Shown here piece by piece: positions 34,858 to 46,200 of a stretch of DNA of 64,000 nt; within the stretch, counting starts at the first letter, position 1, and each line of letters starts with the position of its first letter. The notes beneath the pieces were generated by a model, which searched no databases, was not told the DNA's origin, and was given only the letters and a program-made list of their open reading frames with translations. The position numbers and the translations under genes are program-made. Origin of the DNA: Aureispira sp045105775 (GTDB taxonomy: Bacteria > Bacteroidota > Bacteroidia > Chitinophagales > Saprospiraceae); NCBI GenBank assembly GCA_045105775.1, contig JBGCDW010000116.1, forward strand, positions 1 to 64,000, read 5' to 3'.

Positions 34858-35922
34858 TTAACGTCTACTTTTACCCAAAAAAATTTGTACCCCTGGCTTA
34901 GGTTCTTGATGACGATAAGCTTTATTGTAGTGTAATAGTTTGCAGTATTTAATACCGTACAACTGCGCCACATCATACAGTATTTGTCCTTGGCGTACAA
35001 TGTGTACTTTGGCTACTTTGCTGGCTGGGTTGGGCTGGTAATAATTGGCTTTTTTTTCTAAAAATAAATATTGTCCAACTTTGAGAGTACGGCCTTTTAA
35101 TTCATTGTAGCGATACAATCGCTTAGGATTCTTGCGATAACGATCAGCAATGCTGTTTAAATCATCGTCTTCCTGCACATAAACGGCATCCAAATCATTG
35201 ATTTTGAATTGATACAAAGTCAACACCAAATCTACACTATCTGCCGCCATACCAAAAGGATCAGGAATGCGCGTAGTGGTTGTGGTCGTATCAGTAGAAG
35301 CCAAGACAACAGGCGGGGCAAGTGATGGAAAAATACTGGCCAATTCTCCAGGGTTGAGGGTCAATACCTCTACCGTCAAATAATCCAATTTGTACAATTC
35401 CAACCGTTCTATAATGGCAATGAGGTTTTTTGAATAGGTCTTGGAAGTAGCATACCCTGATTTTTGCAAGCCTTTGGCCCAACCCTTATAATCGGTTTTA
35501 TCCAATTTGAATAAAGCTCCATAACGAAATTCTTTCTTGGGGTTGGTTAAGAATTCGCTGTGTGCAATGTAGGATTCCTCGGCACTTTTGTACACTCTAA
35601 AACAAGATTTCACCACATCATCGTCCCAAACATAACGGGTTTTGCCTGTCCAAACTTCTCCTCCACACTTAATTCCAAAATGGTTGTTGGCTTTGGTCGC
35701 CAACTCGCTTTCGCCTACCCCCGATTCGAGAATACCTTGCGCCATTTTTATACTCGCAGGAATACCTGTTCTATCCATTTCAGAAACAGCTATGTGCTTG
35801 TATTTTTCGATATACTTTTTTGCCTTTTCATTATCAATAAAATAGGTTGTGGTGGGAGTTGCTGCTACAGATAAGAAACCCCAAAAACACAAGCTTATCA
35901 TTAGTAGTACAGACGATGGCAT
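34858..35922 (-). CDS. Secreted glucosaminidase with two LysM domains
   Basis: From the ATG at 35922 the product has a signal peptide (MPSSVLLMISLCFWGFLSVAA). An FlgJ/LytG-type glucosaminidase domain follows (about 30-190), with the catalytic Glu in GILESGVGESELA and NNHFGIKC motif. Two LysM domains follow (about 243-290, starting VYVQEDDDLNSIADRY; and about 305-350, starting HIVRQGQILYDVAQLYGI), which bind peptidoglycan. It should cut the glycan backbone of peptidoglycan in the periplasm. A -7 promoter element (35956-35963) that overlaps the longer frame supports this start. Confidence 0.93.
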   Translation of the reverse strand: MPSSVLLMISLCFWGFLSVAATPTTTYFIDNEKAKKYIEKYKHIAVSEMDRTGIPASIKMAQGILESGVGESELATKANNHFGIKCGGEVWTGKTRYVWDDDVVKSCFRVYKSAEESYIAHSEFLTNPKKEFRYGALFKLDKTDYKGWAKGLQKSGYATSKTYSKNLIAIIERLELYKLDYLTVEVLTLNPGELASIFPSLAPPVVLASTDTTTTTTRIPDPFGMAADSVDLVLTLYQFKINDLDAVYVQEDDDLNSIADRYRKNPKRLYRYNELKGRTLKVGQYLFLEKKANYYQPNPASKVAKVHIVRQGQILYDVAQLYGIKYCKLLHYNKAYRHQEPKPGVQIFLGKSRR

Positions 35923-35955
35923 GTTCGTTTTATTTTTATAAAGGAAATAATGCTG

Positions 35956-35963
35956 CAAAATTA
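35956..35963 (-). promoter_or_regulatory. TAnnTTTG promoter element
   Basis: The minus strand reads TAATTTTG, giving the glucosaminidase gene a leader of about 27 bases from the start at 35922. Confidence 0.5.
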
Positions 35964-36030
35964 CATTATTAAGTAGGGGGGCAAAATAAATGCTGGCATA
36001 AAAAATAGAAGATTTTTATTTTACACGATA

Positions 36031-37332
36031 CTACCTTCGCAGCACCGCATGTATAGATCGCTGCCCATTCTCCTTATTAACTTCCAAATAATAACAACCT
36101 TGGGGAGCTTTGGATAAATCAATTTGAACCGTAGTTTGACCAACCATGTAGTTCGCTTGCACAACTTGCCCCAAGCCATTGTATAATTGCCATTGTGTGA
36201 TTGCTTGCTCACTTTCTACTTGCACAAAAGTAGTGGCAGGGTTGGGATAAATGCGTACAGTTGTAGGCGTTGATAATGGAACGGTGTTGTTCATAGAACA
36301 ATCCAAGGCATTAATTTTAATCCAAATACTATCATTATATAAATGAAGAATATTGCTGGTTCCAGGCGTATTGCCCATTCTAATCCATACTAAATTTTGA
36401 CTAGGAACAATATTAACCGACTGTCCATTTTTGCCCAATGCCATAATCAAATCACTAGGCGCGTTCGGACTCAGTGGTCCATTAAAGGTCAACGGAATAC
36501 TTGGCAATTGATAGCTGCTTTGCCCATTGAGCCACCACAAATAGCCATAGGCAGCATTGAGCGATTGAGAGGGGGTAGTCATAGCTCTAAAATAATTGCT
36601 ATCTGTCAAAATAGGCATTCCATCCCAATTGCCTTCGTTCAACGCCAACAAACCAAATCTAGCCATGCTCCTTGCATTGCTCCAATATATATTGTTATCC
36701 CCCAGAGGTAGATAAAGCCCTGTCATGCCTGTAATTTGCTTGATTTTTTGAAACAAATAGGTATTGATGGTACGGCCTGTTGCCTGCTGTATGACTTGAT
36801 CTAGCAGCGTGTAAGGGGCATTGTGATACGCCCAACGGCTGCCTGCTGCCGTCAAATACTGCAAACAAGTGTCTAAGGTACAATCTCCATTATCATCCAA
36901 GCCCGTTGTCATACTCAGTTGGTTTTGGATGGTAATGGCTTGTTCTTGGGCTGTATTGGCACTGGTCCAGCCTGCCCCCAAATACTGGCTTGTGGTGTCT
37001 TCTATGGATAAGAACCCCTCTTGTTGGGCAATTCCTACCAAGCAAGCGGTCAGGGATTTGCCAGCCGAAGCCCAATACCAAACACTATCTTGGGTAAAAT
37101 TATCAAAATAACGTTCCAGTACAATCTTCCCATCCTTGAGCAAGATAAAGGCTTTGGTTTCTGTCTGATCGAGGTATTCGTACAACGAATCAATTCTATC
37201 CGAACAATAATGGAGACTGCTTGGACTCAAGGTGTCCCATGTGCTGCCTATCGTGGGTGGAAAATAAAGTGGTTGGGCTTGTAGGTTTGTTGCTGCTAGT
37301 AGGAATAGGTATAGTGTGTAAAGTTGTTTCAT
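36031..37332 (-). CDS. Serine hydrolase (beta-lactamase fold) with T9SS type A sorting domain
   Basis: The 433-residue protein has a signal peptide, a class C beta-lactamase/penicillin-binding-protein-like domain (about 30-330) and a type A sorting domain at the end (VRIYPNPATTFVQVES ... CYYLEVNKENGQ). The catalytic SxxK is in WASAGKSLTACLVG and the YxN motif in WAYHNAPYTLLDQ. These enzymes include carboxypeptidases and esterases, with substrate not readable from sequence. Export to the cell surface by T9SS is a good inference. It lies 62 bases downstream of the MFS gene and may be its operon partner. Confidence 0.93.
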   Translation of the reverse strand: MKQLYTLYLFLLAATNLQAQPLYFPPTIGSTWDTLSPSSLHYCSDRIDSLYEYLDQTETKAFILLKDGKIVLERYFDNFTQDSVWYWASAGKSLTACLVGIAQQEGFLSIEDTTSQYLGAGWTSANTAQEQAITIQNQLSMTTGLDDNGDCTLDTCLQYLTAAGSRWAYHNAPYTLLDQVIQQATGRTINTYLFQKIKQITGMTGLYLPLGDNNIYWSNARSMARFGLLALNEGNWDGMPILTDSNYFRAMTTPSQSLNAAYGYLWWLNGQSSYQLPSIPLTFNGPLSPNAPSDLIMALGKNGQSVNIVPSQNLVWIRMGNTPGTSNILHLYNDSIWIKINALDCSMNNTVPLSTPTTVRIYPNPATTFVQVESEQAITQWQLYNGLGQVVQANYMVGQTTVQIDLSKAPQGCYYLEVNKENGQRSIHAVLRR

Positions 37333-37394
37333 GGTTTGACCTAAGAATTGGGTGATGAATATTCGTTAGACCTTGTTAATCGAATAAGGTTTAA

Positions 37395-38603
37395 TTAACT
37401 GTTCTTAGTCCTAGACAATACCCAATAATAGTATCCCCAGACACTTATAACAATTAACAACAAAGCGATACTCCACCCCATAAACGCCTCTCCTATAGAA
37501 TACACATCAGCCGCCCAACCCAACAAGGGAGCCACCAGAGCATAGCTCAAACGAATGGTTAATCCACGAATAGAGAGCACCGTCGCTCGCATATCCGTGG
37601 GCGCGTGTTGATTGATTAAATTTAAGAAGGTGGGGGTTGCAACCCCTCTCAAAGCATACATAAAAAATAATGCGCCCAAACCCAGTACCAAATATGAACT
37701 GCCCCAATAGCCCAACACAGCATACCCAACGACAAAACCAATTAGAATGAACGCAACGAGTACTTTGGAAGAGATTTTGGCAGTTGTACGATGCGCTGTC
37801 AAGGCCAATAAAGCCACCGTACAGTTCAGAGCAGCCCAGAGATAGCCTATTTGGTCTTCTGGCAATTGTTGCGATGCAAAATAGGGCTGTGCAAACCACG
37901 CCAAAAGCAGAGATGACAGGCCAAAAATAGTAGAGAGGCCAATGTAAAAACGCAATTGTTGATCCTGTTTAAAAACATAAGAAACAATTTGCTGTATTTG
38001 TTCTTTGTTGTTCTTTTTTTCAGATGCTTGTAATGATGGAGGTTCTACCAGTAATAAAGCGGCCATAATACCCAAGCCACTGATCCCTACTTGCACATAA
38101 ATAGGCATTCTCAAACCATAATAAAAAGCCAATGATCCACCAACAATGGCTGCCACAGCCTCCGAAAAAGTACCTAAAGCATAGGTTCTTCCCTCCCACT
38201 TGATATAATCGCCCTTTCGGTCCAATGCCTGCAAGGTATCATACAACAAGGCCGAATCTGTCCCAGATATAAAACTAGCTCCCAAGCCCCCAATAACTGC
38301 CCCCAGAGCCAAATTCCAAAAACTAAAGGAAAAGCTGAATATAAGAAATTGCAATAAAATCAGAGTCGTGCCTATGAACAAGGATTGCTTGCGTCCCAAA
38401 CGATCAGAAAAATAGCCCGAAGGAACTTCAAAGGCGGCAACTGCAATGGAATAAATACCATTAATGGTCATTACTGCTCTCAAATCAAGTCCATTGGACT
38501 CCATAAACAGCACCACAATGGGCATATACACCATGAACCACTTAGACAGTTTGATGGTGTATAATTTCCAAATATTGCCTTGAATGTTAGAAGCTTGCTT
38601 CAT
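37395..38603 (-). CDS. MFS transporter
   Basis: The 402-residue protein has about 12 hydrophobic segments and the motif-A-like loop GYFSDRLGRKQSL between helices 2 and 3. Overall it resembles MFS drug or sugar efflux carriers. Its start codon overlaps the stop codon of the WbpD-like gene (ATGA), so it is translationally coupled to a nucleotide-sugar pathway; transport of a sugar or glycan precursor is possible but unproven. Confidence 0.9.
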   Translation of the reverse strand: MKQASNIQGNIWKLYTIKLSKWFMVYMPIVVLFMESNGLDLRAVMTINGIYSIAVAAFEVPSGYFSDRLGRKQSLFIGTTLILLQFLIFSFSFSFWNLALGAVIGGLGASFISGTDSALLYDTLQALDRKGDYIKWEGRTYALGTFSEAVAAIVGGSLAFYYGLRMPIYVQVGISGLGIMAALLLVEPPSLQASEKKNNKEQIQQIVSYVFKQDQQLRFYIGLSTIFGLSSLLLAWFAQPYFASQQLPEDQIGYLWAALNCTVALLALTAHRTTAKISSKVLVAFILIGFVVGYAVLGYWGSSYLVLGLGALFFMYALRGVATPTFLNLINQHAPTDMRATVLSIRGLTIRLSYALVAPLLGWAADVYSIGEAFMGWSIALLLIVISVWGYYYWVLSRTKNS

Positions 38604-39178
38604 CGGATTTGTTCAGGATAAACCTGCCCTTCTTTTAAGGTGTATTGCTGCCCAGATTCGGGACAAGCAGTTTGCCCGTTCTCATCAAAAACCAAACGAT
38701 GCCCGTAAGCACTCACCCAGCCTATTTGCTGGGCAGGATTGCCTACAACCAAGGCATACGGCAACACGGGCTTGGTCACCACGGAACCTGCTCCCACCAA
38801 CGCATAAGCCCCAATTGTATTGCCGCAAATAATAGTAGCATTGGCTCCAATACTGGCTCCTTGCTGCACCAAAGTAGTTTGATACGCATCTCTGCGCGGT
38901 ACTGCCGAGCGTGGATTGATAACATTGGTAAAAACCATAGAAGGCCCTAAAAACACATCGTCTTCACAAATCACGCCTGTATAAATGGAAACATTGTTCT
39001 GTACCTTGACATTGTTCCCTAGTTGTACGCCTGATGCAACAAATACGTTTTGTCCCAAATTACAAGCTCTCCCCAATTGACAATCGGGCATTAGATGACT
39101 AAAATGCCAAATTTTGGTTCCCTCCCCAATCATGCAAGGCGTATCTACAATAGCCGTTTCGTGGACAAAGTAAGTCAT
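38600..39178 (-). CDS. wbpD: UDP-3-amino uronate N-acetyltransferase, WbpD/WlbB-like
   Basis: The 192-residue left-handed beta-helix acyltransferase is very close to WbpD/WlbB, which acetylates UDP-2-acetamido-3-amino-2,3-dideoxy-glucuronate. The family core is intact: IGEGTKIWHFSH near the start, VQNNVSIYTGVICEDDVFLGPSMVFTN, NPRSAV, GASIGANATIICG and GNPAQQIGW. It uses acetyl-CoA. It overlaps the upstream WbpB-like gene by 4 bases and the downstream MFS gene by 4 bases, so the three form a tight unit. A WbpE-like aminotransferase, needed before this step, is not in the window. Confidence 0.93.
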   Translation of the reverse strand: MTYFVHETAIVDTPCMIGEGTKIWHFSHLMPDCQLGRACNLGQNVFVASGVQLGNNVKVQNNVSIYTGVICEDDVFLGPSMVFTNVINPRSAVPRRDAYQTTLVQQGASIGANATIICGNTIGAYALVGAGSVVTKPVLPYALVVGNPAQQIGWVSAYGHRLVFDENGQTACPESGQQYTLKEGQVYPEQIR

Positions 39179-40200
39179 TTTTTTTGCTGATAAATATTTT
39201 GAATAATTTCTACTACCTTAAGTCCTTCTAGGGCATTGGTGGTAATCGGTTCGCGATTTTTGAGTACATCTACTACATTTTGAATGACATAGTGATGATT
39301 GGCTGCCGAACCTTGATAGGCTCCATACTGATTGGCTGGATTGGAGGGTGCCAACGTAGGCATTTCGTAGTCCTTAATCGTACATTCCACGACTTCATTC
39401 ATGTACTGCCCTCCTATCTTCACAGAGCCTTTGCTACCAATAACCGTTAGGCTGCTCTCTAGATTTTGTTGGTATACTGCTGTAGAATAATTGATGCTGC
39501 CCATGCCTCCTTGCAACAATTCAAAATGCACCACGCCTGTATCTTCAAATTCGGTGGAGTGTTCGTGTGCAAAATTGTGGAAACGCGCCTGAATGTTGTG
39601 AATATCGCCAAACAACCAATAGAGCATGTCTACAAAATGAGAAAATTGCGTAAACAATGGCCCTCCATCCCATTCTAGCTGTCCTTTCCAAGGGTGTTTT
39701 TTACCATTTTTATAATAATAGCGATCGTCCCTATTCCAATAACAATTGATTTGTACCATAAAAATCCCCCCTAACAATTGTTGCTCTAAGACTTGTTGGA
39801 GCCAAACTGCAGGCGGAGAATAGCGATTCTGCATCACGCAAAACAAGCGACGATCTACTTGTAAAGCTTTAAAAATGACGGCCTCACAAGATTTTTTATC
39901 CAAGCCCATTGGTTTTTCACAAACCACATGTTTGCCTGCTTCCAATGCCTCGATTGCTTGGCTGGCATGCCAGCCATTGGGCGTACAAATACAGGCCACC
40001 TCTACGCTAGGTTCGGCTTGAAGCAATGCCTCCAAACTAGCATACAAAGGCACTCCAAAAGCGGCAATACCCAGCTCCTCGGCTGGCAATAGATCACAAA
40101 AGGCAACCAATTCGGCCTCCGCTTGTGCTTGAATAATGGCTGCATGGCGTTTGCCAATATGCCCCGCCCCAATTACTGCAAATTTAATGGTAGAAGACAT
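39175..40200 (-). CDS. wbpB: UDP-uronate 3-dehydrogenase, WbpB/WlbA-like (Gfo/Idh/MocA)
   Basis: The 341-residue protein has an N-terminal Rossmann fold (AVIGAGHIGKRHA), the EKPM motif typical of Gfo/Idh/MocA enzymes (VVCEKPMGLD) and WbpB-type NRYSPP, QINCYWNRDDRYY and DGGPLFTQFSHFVDMLYW signatures. In the WbpABED route it oxidises carbon 3 of UDP-N-acetylglucosaminuronate. It lies only 30 bases after the giant T9SS cargo gene with no terminator between, and overlaps the WbpD-like gene. Confidence 0.93.
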   Translation of the reverse strand: MSSTIKFAVIGAGHIGKRHAAIIQAQAEAELVAFCDLLPAEELGIAAFGVPLYASLEALLQAEPSVEVACICTPNGWHASQAIEALEAGKHVVCEKPMGLDKKSCEAVIFKALQVDRRLFCVMQNRYSPPAVWLQQVLEQQLLGGIFMVQINCYWNRDDRYYYKNGKKHPWKGQLEWDGGPLFTQFSHFVDMLYWLFGDIHNIQARFHNFAHEHSTEFEDTGVVHFELLQGGMGSINYSTAVYQQNLESSLTVIGSKGSVKIGGQYMNEVVECTIKDYEMPTLAPSNPANQYGAYQGSAANHHYVIQNVVDVLKNREPITTNALEGLKVVEIIQNIYQQKK

Positions 40201-40230
40201 TATTTTGATTAGTGCTGTTTTTAATATTAA

Positions 40231-43200
40231 TTAAGGTCGTCGCAAGAGCAATTGTCGTACTTGTTGATAACGGCTATTTTGCCAATGTAAGAAATATAAG
40301 CCTGTTGGCAAATCCTCTAGTATGATAGCATGACGTTGCTGCCCTATTCTTTCTAAGGCGCGCGTTGCTACTACCATTCCTTGACTATTGTAAATGGTTA
40401 CTTTCCCTTCTTCTTGCAAAGGTTGTTCTAACCAAATTTCAAAATTGCCTGTACTTGGATTGGGTACGACTTGGAACAAATCGGCTGTGGGCAAACGATT
40501 GATAGACACGGTACAACTGCTGTCAGGTCTTCCCAAACCAATAGTTTGCATTGTACTATCGTTCCCACAATTACCATACACCACCAACAACACCTCATAA
40601 CAGCCCGTATCACTATAACTGTGGAACGGGTTGGGAATCGTATATTGGGTGCCATCCCCCATCAACCACAAATAAGTCGTAGTTATCGTAATATTAGTAG
40701 AAGTATTGTTCATCAAAACCGTAGAACCACTCTTGGTTACATTAAAATTAGCTCTAGGCAAACTATCTAATGTCACCACCATTGCGTCCGAGCCCGAACA
40801 ACCCAAGGGATGTGTTACGGTAACACTGTACAACCCTCCTTGTGTCACCACAATACGTTGGGTTCTCGCCCCTGTACTCCACAAATAATTCATACCCTGA
40901 CCGCCCATACCTGCATCCAATGTATCTTCAAAACACACGGTTCTATTCCCCCCCAATTGAGGCATGGGTGCAGGTACCAATTGGGAAATATAAACTGAAT
41001 CGGTAACCAAACAGCCTCCTTGTGTAGTAACAGTTACCGCGTATATATTGGGCCCAGTAAGTGTAATAGTAGGCGTGGTGTCGCCTGTATTCCAAAGATA
41101 AGTAGCATTCGTTCCCAAATAATCGGTTGATAGCTCATTGCCACAAACGGCACCAATAACTGGCAAGCCTACAGGCACAGGCTGCTCCAAAACAACAGTA
41201 TCTACCACTGTACACGCAGCACCATCACTTATCGTCACGGTGTATTGCCCTGCTTGATATAACATTACTTGTCCTATAGTATCCCCTGTACTCCACAGGT
41301 AACTCACAGCATTGGGATTACGAATGTCAACCAAAGCCGAATCACAACTATAAATAGAATCGGCCAAGGCAACCGGTAATTCAACCACTACATCAAAACT
41401 ATCTGAAGGAGCATGACAATCAGGATACGCATAACTAAAGTGCCAATCGAAGAAGTTGGTATAATTGACCCCTGCAAACACCGTTCCTGTCAATTGTGCA
41501 ATAGCGGCACTAGACGAAGGGGTTCTTAATGGCCTTTGATCCACCAAGAAAGCACTAGAAATACTGCTAAAACTCAATTGATAGTTGGTGCTTGGTGGTA
41601 ATAAGGCATCTATGGATAAGAATACTTTTTCACGGGCACGCGTAATGGTTTGGTTGCCACTGTACAATACATTGCCCAACGAATCCATCAATTCCCAAGC
41701 TACGGTAGCAGGTGTATTTTGTACATATATGGCCACAGAATCTAAGATGCTGTAAGCCGTTACATCAAAGGTATTGGCTATGATAAAATTCAAATAGGCA
41801 GCCGTCTCATTCGGATTAGCATACGCTTGTGCGCCAATTCTGGTGGTGGCTTTGGGGGCTACATCCAACCAGTAGGTGCTGGTATCTGCAATATATTGGG
41901 TGTATGGTTCTCCCAAATAAACCACCTTGTTCAAATTACTGGAATCGTACCAAACTGCGATACCATTGCTTGCTCCCGCTACTAAATCCAAGGTAGAGGG
42001 CGCACAGATACTTTGGTTCGGTATATTAACTCCTTGAGGAGTCGTCAAGAATTGTACAAATGTATTTTGAGAAGCCGAACACTGTCCATTATTCGTTACA
42101 GTTACCCCATAATAGCCTGTACCATTTACTCTCAAAGTATCTGCTCCCGTGCCATCTGTCCAACGATAAGTATAGTTTGGGTTGTTGGTCAAAATAGGAT
42201 CCAAGACCAAGGAACTAGCCGTACAAGTGGCCGTATCTGCTACCATTGTCAATACAGGCGAGGCTGGTACATCTACCCGTACAGGAAGGCGATTGGTTGC
42301 ACAAGAGGGTGTAGAGATTTGCCAATTATAAAAATAAACATACTGAGAAGGAACAGGTGTAGAACCTAAAAATGTCACCGCAGAAGTATTCAATTGTTGT
42401 AACTTGCTGTTACTAAAAGGAGAAGAAAACAAAATGCGTCCTGCTGATTTATTACTCAACTCTATTCTATAATCTCCAGGTTCTAATAGTGTATCTACAG
42501 CGACTATATTGCGCCCATTATTAGGCATAACAATTGTTTTGCTAAAATAAGGAAAACCTGTTTTGTACAATGTTAGAGTAGCGGTTGTAAAAGTATCTAC
42601 ATAAATATCTACGGTATTGAGCAAAATCGGCTCATTGACCCTAAATAACATACCCCGAGTAGGAAAAGCACTGTTTTGTGGTTCCCCCCAAATATTGGTA
42701 GTTGCATTGGGCGCATATGGTGCACCTATAGGCTCTGATTGTGGCAAAAAGCCGATCCCTTCTACCCAAAAAGTAATAGAATCGGTTAGATTAATCCGAA
42801 TAGAATCGCCTAGAGCAAAGGGGGTAGCACTATTGAGGGAATCATACCACGCATAATACGAGGCATTACCACTTGCTCTAAACGTCGCATTGCCCTCACA
42901 AAGAATCGTATCATTGGGTGGAATAATAATGCTAGGAGGTTCTACCACAAAAATATTAATACTGTCCTCATCACTACAGATTCCTAAGCTTCCTATCAGA
43001 GAAATTTTTATAGAACTATCGGTGGTAATACTAGGAGTCGTTGCTCCATTGCTCCAATTATAAATAGCAGCCCCACTGCTGCTGGCATCCAGCACCAAGC
43101 TATCGCCACAAACAATAGTATCGGTAGGGAAATCAATATCGGGCGTAGGTAGTACGGTCACTATACTAGGAATTGGAGGCGAAGTGCAGCCCAATGCCTT

Positions 43201-46200
43201 TACTTTCCAATTGTAAAAATACTGATACACATTTGTAAAAGGCACCCCCTCTACAATCGTGATTTGATCCCCCCTAATAGGGAATCCAGCAAATGGAAAT
43301 TCAGATAAAATATCTACGGTATTATAACGCAGTAGTACTAATTTGTACGATTGTCCTCTTGTAATTTTGAAATTCAACGGAACCCTATTCGCTCCCAAAT
43401 TGGTCAATACTACTGCTTGGCTGTCAATGACCTGATCGCGATCATCCCATAGGGCTATTGTTCCTATAAAGGCAGTCCTATTGATATACATGGTCACTTC
43501 TTCTAACAACACCTCTTCGTGTGCATCAAATACCAACCCACGAATTTGATTGGGAAAGTTATAATTAGTACGTGCAGCTACAAAGGTATCCGTCAATCCT
43601 TGCGTGTATAATTTATTCGCAAAATTTTGTCCTGTTGCCCAAAGCGTATCCGTGGTTTGAGCCAAATATTGGAATACGTCTCCCACACCCAGCAATTGCC
43701 CACCTGTAGGGGCATCATACCACTGAATAATATCCGCGCCTGTTGCACGCCTTTCTATAATAGACACACAAGTAGTTGTATCATTAGACAAAATAGTAGG
43801 GGTTACAATAGGAGTTAAATAGACCTCTATAGAGTCCGTTACACGACAACTTCCAACACTCGACGTTACCGTATATTTTCCCTCTTGGGTAATAAGAATC
43901 TGGCTGGTAGTCGTGTTGGTCGGTGTCCAGAGATAAGTGGCATTTGGAAAAGTTACATCCAACACCACAGAATCGTCACAAATTAAGGTATCAACAGGCA
44001 ATAAAATTTCTGGCGTGGGCAATAAAGAAAGCAGTACAGAATCTTGATCCGAAGTACAAAAATCACTCAGCACAGCAATTTCCCAATCATAGAAATAGGC
44101 ATATACCGCAGCAAAACCAATTCCCTCTACCAATTCTACATAAGGGGAAGCTCCTAGCGTATTCCAGTTGCTTACCCCCGAATTAAACCGCGCCTGCCCA
44201 CCAGTGATATTGGTTAATAATAAACTATCCCCCATCCCTGGAGGAATATCCATATTCACAGGTACTGTGTATTGCCCTGCACTTGGAAAAGAAACAGGAA
44301 CACGATACAACAATTGCCCATTACCATCTCTCAATTCTATATCCGCAGAGAAAGGTCCATTATCTACATCCAAACGAACACTGTTTAGACGAATATATTC
44401 ATTGACATTAAAAATAATCCCCCTTGGCATAGCAGCCGTATAACCAGTACCTATCCCATTTAGAGACAAGCCCAAAGTAGTATCTACAGTATTAAAATAT
44501 CCAGCACGATAACGCAACAAAGTAGTATCTTGTAAATCATATTGCAAAGTATCACCAACTGCAAATACTTGATTGCTGCTATCTATCCATTGTATAATTC
44601 CTAAATCAGATTGCGCCACTAAGGTAACCACTTCTCGACAAGCGTTTTGATCAACAGGACGGGTAGTGAGTTGAGGTTGTGTGATAACCGTCACTTGGAT
44701 AGAATCCGAAACAGGACACAAGCCATTTTGAGTAACCGTCACATTGTACCAATCGGTATTACTAGCAAAAATAGCATTGGTATTGGCTCCTGTGCTCCAA
44801 GTATAAGCCGCGCCTGTATTAAACGCGTCCAACAACAAACTATCACTACACAAAGTGGTATCTGTGCCTAAATTAACAACAGGGGTTTCCAAACTATTAA
44901 TCAGTACCGAATCTAAATCCGCACTACAAGAAGCATCAATTAGAGAGATTTGCCAATCGTAGAAATAAGCATAAACAGCAGCAAAGCCAATGCCCTGCAC
45001 CAATTCTACATAAGGGGAAGCACCCAAAGTATTCCAATTGGTTACACCCGAATTAAAACGCACCTGCCCTCCTGTAATATTGGTTAATAACAAACTATCA
45101 CCCACCCCTGGTGGAATATCCATGTTCACAGGCACCGTATACTGCCCTGCACTCGGAAAAGAAACAGGAACACGATACAATAGATTGCCTTGTCCATCTC
45201 TCAATTCTATATCTGCCGCAAAAGGCCCATTGTCTACATCCAAACGAACACTGTTTAGACGAATATATTCATTGACATTAAAAATAATTCCTCTGGGTAC
45301 AGCCGAGGTATAGCCCGAGGCAGTGCTTGTATTCAATGATAAACCCAAAGTATCGTCTAAAGGCAGTAAATAACTGGCTTGATACCAAATTCTAGCCGTG
45401 TCGATTACAGTGTAATTCAAGGTATCGCCCAAGGCTATAGTTTGCCCTGTACTGTCGAGCCATTGTACCACTCCAGCATCCGCTTGTGCCACCAAGGCCA
45501 AATCGCCCTGACATACATCTTGGTCTACAGGTCTACTGGTAAAATTGGGTTTTTGCAGCACCACAATATCTATAGAATCGACCGTTGTACAAAGTCCTCC
45601 TTGCGTTACCGTAACACTATACGTAGCGGTTGTATTGGCAAAAATAGCATTGCTAGGTGCTCCCGTACTCCATACATAACTCGCCCCAGTATTGGAAGCA
45701 TCCAACAAAATACTACTTCCACACAAAGTCGTATCAGGGCCTAAGTCTACTACAGGTGTTGGCAAGCTATTGATAATAACAGCATCCAAATTGGAACGAC
45801 AAGAAGCATCCAGAATGGAGATTTGCCAATCGTAAAAATAAGCATAAACAGAAGCAATTTGAACGCCTGCTACCAAATCAACATAAGGCGTAAAACCCAA
45901 ACCAGCCCAGTTGCTTACCCCAGAATTAAAGCGCGCTTGTCCGCCCGATATATTTTGCAAAGTCATGCTGTAATTGCTGCCCACAGGCAAATTCACATTC
46001 AATACAGCGGTGTGCTGTCCTGCACTTGGAAAAGCAATTGGAATACTGTGTAGCAAATTATTTTGTCCATCCCGAATCTCTATATTCGCGGTAAAAGGGC
46101 CATTGTTCACTTCCATTTGCACACTATTGAGGCGCAAATATTCATTCACATTAAATACAATCCCTCTTGGCACCGCAGCCGCAAAACCAGAGCCTGCACT